Assembly: GCA_040261275.1 (NCBI GenBank)
Contig: JBDQOI010000001.1
Coordinates: 1-64,000 of the forward strand
Direction of reading: 5' to 3'
DNA: 64,000 bases
Source of the DNA: UBA8752 sp040261275
GTDB taxonomy: Bacteria > Bacteroidota > Bacteroidia > Flavobacteriales_D > Sanyastnellaceae
The position numbers and the translations under genes were made by a program. Positions within the stretch are counted from its first letter, which is position 1; each line of letters begins with the position of its first letter. The notes under the pieces were generated by a model. The model had not been told where the DNA came from. It did not search any database and saw only the letters and a list, made by a program, of their open reading frames with translations. Below are positions 59,839-64,000 of this stretch, in pieces.

Positions 59839-62800
59839 ATGGAAACACCGCAGCCCCAAGACACCCGGAAGGCCGCCGCGACCCCGTCCGGCCACCCGAT
59901 CCGCATTGTCACCGCAGCCTCCCTTTTCGACGGCCACGATGCCGCCATCAACATCATGCGCCGCATCCTGCAGCGCTCGGGTTGTGAAATCATCCACCTG
60001 GGGCATGATCGCTCGGTAGACGAGGTCGTGAACTGCGCCATAGAGGAGGATGCGCAGGCCATCGCGATGACTTCCTACCAGGGCGGGCACATGGAGTACT
60101 TCAAATACATGAAGGACCTGCTCGATGAGCGGGGCGCCGGCCACATCCGCATCTTCGGCGGCGGTGGCGGCACCATCCTGCCCGAGGAGATTGCGGAACT
60201 GCAGGAATACGGCATCGAGCGCATCTACCATCCGGACGATGGGCGCGAAATGGGCTTGCAGGGGATGATCGACGATGTCATCCGCCGCTGCGACTTCCCT
60301 GTGGTGGGCGAGCCATCCGGGGAAGCAGACCGCCTGGCCGACAAGAAGCCCGGGGACTTGGCGCGGCTCATCACGGCGGCAGAGGTGGGCGCCGAAGCCT
60401 ATACCGGAATCCTGGAGGGCATCCGTTCGGGTGCAGCCGAAGTCCAGGTCCCCGTGCTGGGAATCACGGGCACCGGTGGTGCGGGCAAGAGCTCCCTGGT
60501 CGACGAATTGGTCCGCCGCTTCCTCCTCGACTTTGACGACAAACGCATGGCCATCGTGTCGGTGGATCCGTCGAAGCGCAAAACCGGTGGCGCCCTCCTG
60601 GGCGACCGCATCCGCATGAATGCCATCGCTTCAGAACGGGTGTACATGCGTTCCCTCGCCACGCGCCAAAGCAACCTCGCGCTGAGCAGGCACGTGGGCG
60701 ATGCCCTCGACATCCTCAAAGCCGCCGGATTCGACCTCATCGTGCTCGAAACCTCCGGCATCGGACAGAGCGATACGGAGATCATGGAACACAGCGATGT
60801 GGCCCTGTACGTGATGACGCCTGAGTTCGGGGCGGCCACGCAGCTCGAGAAGATCGACATGCTCGACTTCGCCGACGTGGTCGCCATCAACAAGTTCGAC
60901 AAGCGCGGGGGCGCCGATGCCCTGCGCGACGTGCGCAAGCAATACAAGCGCAACCACGAATTGTGGGAAGCCGATGACGATGCGCTTCCCATCTTCGGCA
61001 CCATCGCCTCGCAGTTCAACGATCCGGGGACGCACCGACTCTACCGCACGCTCATGAACGCTTTGGCGAAGAAGACCGGCGCAGGGCTGTCCAGCACTTA
61101 TGGGACGGATGCTGGAGAGAGCGAAAAGGTCCATGTCATCCCGCCGAAGCGGACGCGCTACTTGAGCGAAATCGCGGACGGCATACGGGCCTACAACGCT
61201 TGGGTAGACGCTGAATCCGCCGCTGCGGGAAAATTGCAGGCCTTGCGCATAGCGCGTCAGGAAGTGGACGATGCTGCCGCCGATGGCGTCCTGGCCGTCC
61301 GAGAAGAGGCCTTGGCCCGCGAGCTCGACCCCAAGAACCTGCACTGGCTGGAGCAATGGCCGAAGGAGGCGGACCGCTACCGCCAAGCCGACTATGTCTT
61401 CGAGGTGCGCGGCAAGGAAATCCGCATCCCGACCACCACGAAGAGCCTCAGCCACCAAGACATCCCCAAGGTGAGTGTGCCCCGACTCGAAGGTTGGCGC
61501 GACCTCTTGCGCTGGGGACTGCAAGAAAACGTTCCCGGTGCCTTCCCCTTCACCGCTGGCATCTACCCCTTCAAGCGACAAGGCGAGGACCCCACACGCA
61601 TGTTCGCCGGTGAAGGCGGTCCAGAGCGTACCAATCGTCGATTCCACTATGTGTCGGGTGACATGCCGGCCAAGCGGCTCTCGACCGCCTTCGATTCGGT
61701 GACGCTGTATGGCCGCGACCCGGACCTGAGGCCCGACATCCATGGAAAAGTGGGCAATTCCGGGGTAAGCGTCAGCTCGTTGGACGACGCCAAACGTCTG
61801 TACAGCGGATTCGATTTGTGCGACCCGTCAACGAGTGTGTCCATGACCATCAATGGACCGGCGCCGATGGTATTGGCCTTCTTCCTCAACGCCGCCATCG
61901 ACCAGCGATGTGAGAAGTACATCCGCGAGCACGGTCTCGAAGCCAAGGTGGAAGCGGTGCTGAAGGCGCGTTGGGATGACCGCGGGCTGGCGCGTCCGGT
62001 CTACCGGGGGGAACTGCCCGAGGGGAACGACGGACTCGGTCTGCTGCTGCTCGGCTGTACCGGCGACGAGGTATTGGATGCGAAAACGTATGCGACGCTG
62101 GCGGCCGAGGCGCTGTCGCAGGTGCGGGGCACGGTGCAGGCCGACATCCTCAAGGAGGACCAGGCCCAGAACACGTGCATCTTCTCCACCGAATTCGCAC
62201 TGCGGTTGATGGGCGATGTGCAGGCCTATTTCATTGACCACAAAGTCCGCAACTTCTACTCCGTCTCCATTTCCGGATACCACATTGCGGAAGCGGGAGC
62301 CAATCCGATCACGCAGCTTGCCTTCACCCTCGCCAATGGCTTCACCTACGTGGAGTACTACCTGAGTCGGGGGATGGACATCAATGCGTTCGGCCCCAAC
62401 CTCAGTTTCTTCTTCTCCAACGGCATCGACCCGGAGTACGCGGTCATCGGTCGTGTGGCGCGGCGCATCTGGGCCAAGGCGATGGACCGCAAATACGGGG
62501 CGGACGAGCGGGCACAGAAGCTGAAGTACCACATTCAGACGAGTGGCCGGTCCCTGCACGCGCAGGAGATTGACTTCAACGACATCCGCACGACGCTGCA
62601 GGCGCTCTACGCCATCTACGACAACTGCAATTCGCTGCATACGAATGCCTTTGACGAGGCCATCACGACGCCCACCGAGTCCAGCGTCCGCCGGGCCATC
62701 GCCATCCAGCTCATCATCAACCGGGAGCTGGGGCTGGCCAAGAACGAGAACCCGCTTCAGGGCGCCTTCATCATCGAGGAGTTGACCGACCTCGTGGAGG

Positions 62801-63225
62801 AGGCGGTGATGGTCGAATTCGACCGGCTTACGGAGCGCGGGGGCGTGCTGGGCGCCATGGAGACCATGTACCAGCGCAGCCGCATACAGGAGGAGAGCCT
62901 GCACTACGAGACGTTGAAGCACACGGGCGAGTATCCTATCATTGGGGTCAATACCTACCTCTCAAAAGAGGGGTCCCCCACCCTGGTGCCCGGCGAGGTC
63001 ATCCGCGCAACGCAAGAAGAGAAGCAGGGTCAAATCGACGGACTTGACGCCCTTCACACCGCCCATTCAGAGAATACGGCATCGGCATTGGACCGTGTCA
63101 GGGATACGGCGGTGCAACACGGCAACCTCTTCGAGGAACTCATGAAGGCAGTCAAGTCCTGCTCGCTGGGGCAGTTGACGGAAGCCATGTTCGAAGTGGG
63201 TGGCGCCTACCGCCGCAACATGTGA
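59839..63225 (+). CDS. icmF: Fused isobutyryl-CoA mutase IcmF
   Basis: 1128 residues, within the range of IcmF. N-terminal B12-binding domain with cobalt-ligand His in LFDGHDAAINIMRRI and GGGGTILPEEIAEL; central MeaI/MeaB-type G domain with P-loop GTGGAGKSSLVDEL, DPSKRKTGGALLGDRIRM and NKFDKRGG; C-terminal acyl-CoA mutase barrel with AGIYPFKRQGEDPTRMFAG, CDPSTSVSMTINGPAPMVL, and SISGYHIAEAGANPITQLAF. This domain order (B12-G-substrate) is characteristic of IcmF, which interconverts isobutyryl-CoA and n-butyryl-CoA or related acyl-CoAs and reloads its own cofactor. It is followed after 7 bases by a sulfotransferase-like gene. Confidence 0.96.
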   Translation: METPQPQDTRKAAATPSGHPIRIVTAASLFDGHDAAINIMRRILQRSGCEIIHLGHDRSVDEVVNCAIEEDAQAIAMTSYQGGHMEYFKYMKDLLDERGAGHIRIFGGGGGTILPEEIAELQEYGIERIYHPDDGREMGLQGMIDDVIRRCDFPVVGEPSGEADRLADKKPGDLARLITAAEVGAEAYTGILEGIRSGAAEVQVPVLGITGTGGAGKSSLVDELVRRFLLDFDDKRMAIVSVDPSKRKTGGALLGDRIRMNAIASERVYMRSLATRQSNLALSRHVGDALDILKAAGFDLIVLETSGIGQSDTEIMEHSDVALYVMTPEFGAATQLEKIDMLDFADVVAINKFDKRGGADALRDVRKQYKRNHELWEADDDALPIFGTIASQFNDPGTHRLYRTLMNALAKKTGAGLSSTYGTDAGESEKVHVIPPKRTRYLSEIADGIRAYNAWVDAESAAAGKLQALRIARQEVDDAAADGVLAVREEALARELDPKNLHWLEQWPKEADRYRQADYVFEVRGKEIRIPTTTKSLSHQDIPKVSVPRLEGWRDLLRWGLQENVPGAFPFTAGIYPFKRQGEDPTRMFAGEGGPERTNRRFHYVSGDMPAKRLSTAFDSVTLYGRDPDLRPDIHGKVGNSGVSVSSLDDAKRLYSGFDLCDPSTSVSMTINGPAPMVLAFFLNAAIDQRCEKYIREHGLEAKVEAVLKARWDDRGLARPVYRGELPEGNDGLGLLLLGCTGDEVLDAKTYATLAAEALSQVRGTVQADILKEDQAQNTCIFSTEFALRLMGDVQAYFIDHKVRNFYSVSISGYHIAEAGANPITQLAFTLANGFTYVEYYLSRGMDINAFGPNLSFFFSNGIDPEYAVIGRVARRIWAKAMDRKYGADERAQKLKYHIQTSGRSLHAQEIDFNDIRTTLQALYAIYDNCNSLHTNAFDEAITTPTESSVRRAIAIQLIINRELGLAKNENPLQGAFIIEELTDLVEEAVMVEFDRLTERGGVLGAMETMYQRSRIQEESLHYETLKHTGEYPIIGVNTYLSKEGSPTLVPGEVIRATQEEKQGQIDGLDALHTAHSENTASALDRVRDTAVQHGNLFEELMKAVKSCSLGQLTEAMFEVGGAYRRNM

Positions 63226-63232
63226 CCCCCTC

Positions 63233-63949
63233 ATGGTCATTCACCTTTGGTCCGGTCCGCGCTCGATGAGCACCGCGCTCATGTACAGCATGGCCCAACG
63301 GTCGGATTTCAGGGTGCTCGATGAACCGCTCTATGGACACTTCTTGGCCCATACGGGTGTTGCGCGCCCTTGCCGGGAAGCGACACTGGCTGCTTGGCCT
63401 TCCACGGCGGAAGACGCGCTTCAGTTCATGGCCCCGACTGCGGATGAGGAATCGGGAAATCGCGTCTTGTTCTGCAAGCACATGGCCAACCACTTGGCTA
63501 GGTTGGAATGGACGCACTTTGCCCACCACCGACACGTCATTCTCTTCCGGGACCCCGCGGCTGTGATGGCATCCTACGGCGCCCACATCGATCGGCCCAC
63601 GATGCTGGATCTCTGCTTTGCCGACCAGGTCGAACTGATGCGAACCTTGGAATCTGCGGGCACGCCCCCCATTGTGCTCAGCAGCAACCGTTTACAGAGC
63701 GAACCTGAAAGTCAATTGCAGCTGCTTTTCCGCATCTTGGGGTTGGAATGGGATCCTGCAGTCCTCCAATGGGAAGCGGGCGCCCGAGAAGAAGATGGTC
63801 CCTGGGCGCCCTGGTGGTATGAGGGCGTGCATGCCTCCACCGGTTGGGAATCGCGACCGCCTGAGGCACATGCCGTTCCTCCCCATCTTGCCGACCTGCA
63901 CGCGGAGTGCCAAAAGCTCCATGCACAACTGTTCGAACACGCGATTTGA
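63233..63949 (+). CDS. Sulfotransferase-like P-loop protein
   Basis: 238 residues from ATG 63233. The N-terminal LWSGPRSMSTALMYSMAQR is a PAPS-type P-loop (SGPRSMSTAL) and is followed by VLDEPLYGHFLAHTG; VILFRDPAAVMASY matches the sulfotransferase 3'-phosphate region. These proteins are often annotated as sulfotransferase family or branched-chain amino acid aminotransferase-linked protein and sit beside class IV aminotransferases. Real sulfotransferase activity is not certain. The stop overlaps the next start (TGATG). Confidence 0.8.
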   Translation: MVIHLWSGPRSMSTALMYSMAQRSDFRVLDEPLYGHFLAHTGVARPCREATLAAWPSTAEDALQFMAPTADEESGNRVLFCKHMANHLARLEWTHFAHHRHVILFRDPAAVMASYGAHIDRPTMLDLCFADQVELMRTLESAGTPPIVLSSNRLQSEPESQLQLLFRILGLEWDPAVLQWEAGAREEDGPWAPWWYEGVHASTGWESRPPEAHAVPPHLADLHAECQKLHAQLFEHAI

Positions 63950-64000
63950 TGGCCAAATTCAATCAACCCGACCCCCGCAATGAAGGCACCCAATGCTGGG
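63949..64000 (+). CDS. Probable class IV (branched-chain) aminotransferase, 5' end only
   Basis: Only 17 codons (MAKFNQPDPRNEGTQCW). The Asn-x-Pro-Asp-x-Arg-Asn start is similar to many Bacteroidota class IV aminotransferases, and the TGATG overlap with the sulfotransferase-like gene is a known arrangement. With so little sequence, identity is tentative. Confidence 0.4.
   Translation, partial: MAKFNQPDPRNEGTQCW

Noticed and set aside
1..64000. CRISPR arrays, prophage genes, insertion sequences and integrases
   Set aside because: None seen on either strand; gene content is chromosomal and compact throughout.

Overview
The window looks like a chromosomal stretch of a high-GC member of the Bacteroidota, most likely a Flavobacteriales relative. 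The evidence is several type IX secretion (T9SS) cargo proteins, a PorP/SprF protein next to a CHU_C/SprB-repeat adhesin, a gingipain-type C25 protease, Bacteroidota-restricted families (DUF4294, DUF4249-like, LuxC-type reductase beside a ferredoxin) and -7 promoter boxes of the form TAnnTTTG. Genes are tightly packed, with ATGA or TGATG overlaps inside operons and convergent genes that nearly touch or overlap. I saw no prophage, insertion sequence or CRISPR array. The organism looks like an aerobic heterotroph with acetate and branched-chain acyl-CoA metabolism (acs, IcmF, MeaB) and a large secreted-protein repertoire.

Layout. 1-2.8 kb (minus): ykuK-like gene, SRPBCC protein, small T9SS protein, truncated C25 protease. 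2.8-3.16 kb: AT-rich spacer with a possible small RNA. 3.2-5.2 kb (minus): hybrid histidine kinase. 5.25-11.4 kb (plus): four overlapping genes (LysM protein with a transglycosylase-like domain lacking the catalytic Glu, two SGNH hydrolases, an MBOAT acyltransferase with an apparent +1 frameshift), which I read as a cell-envelope O-acylation cassette. 11.4-30.6 kb: mostly housekeeping or conserved genes (meaB, hisS, WD40 protein, ung, SF2 helicase, LytS-like kinase, tsaD, TamB-like protein, LuxC-like reductase). 30.7-39.1 kb: ferredoxin, GH13 lipoprotein, Smr protein, S33 peptidase, acs and tRNA-Arg(ACG). 39.2-43.1 kb: TPR hybrid kinase with two near-duplicate receiver domains, convergent with an Hpt protein and a response regulator with a C-terminal membrane helix. 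44-50 kb: exonuclease/GIY-YIG fusion, ECF sigma factor, uvrA, msrB. 50-59.8 kb: SprF plus SprB-repeat adhesin, truC, DUF3089 hydrolase, and a secreted multidomain protein with a lysyl oxidase domain that keeps the copper His residues and the Lys/Tyr cofactor pair. 59.8-64 kb: icmF, a sulfotransferase-like gene and the start of a probable class IV aminotransferase.

Two observations stand out. First, at least twelve operon-leading genes on both strands have a TAnnTT box exactly four bases before the start codon, which suggests that leaderless transcription is common here. Second, the lysyl oxidase protein combines an animal-type cross-linking enzyme core with bacterial secretion and adhesion modules.
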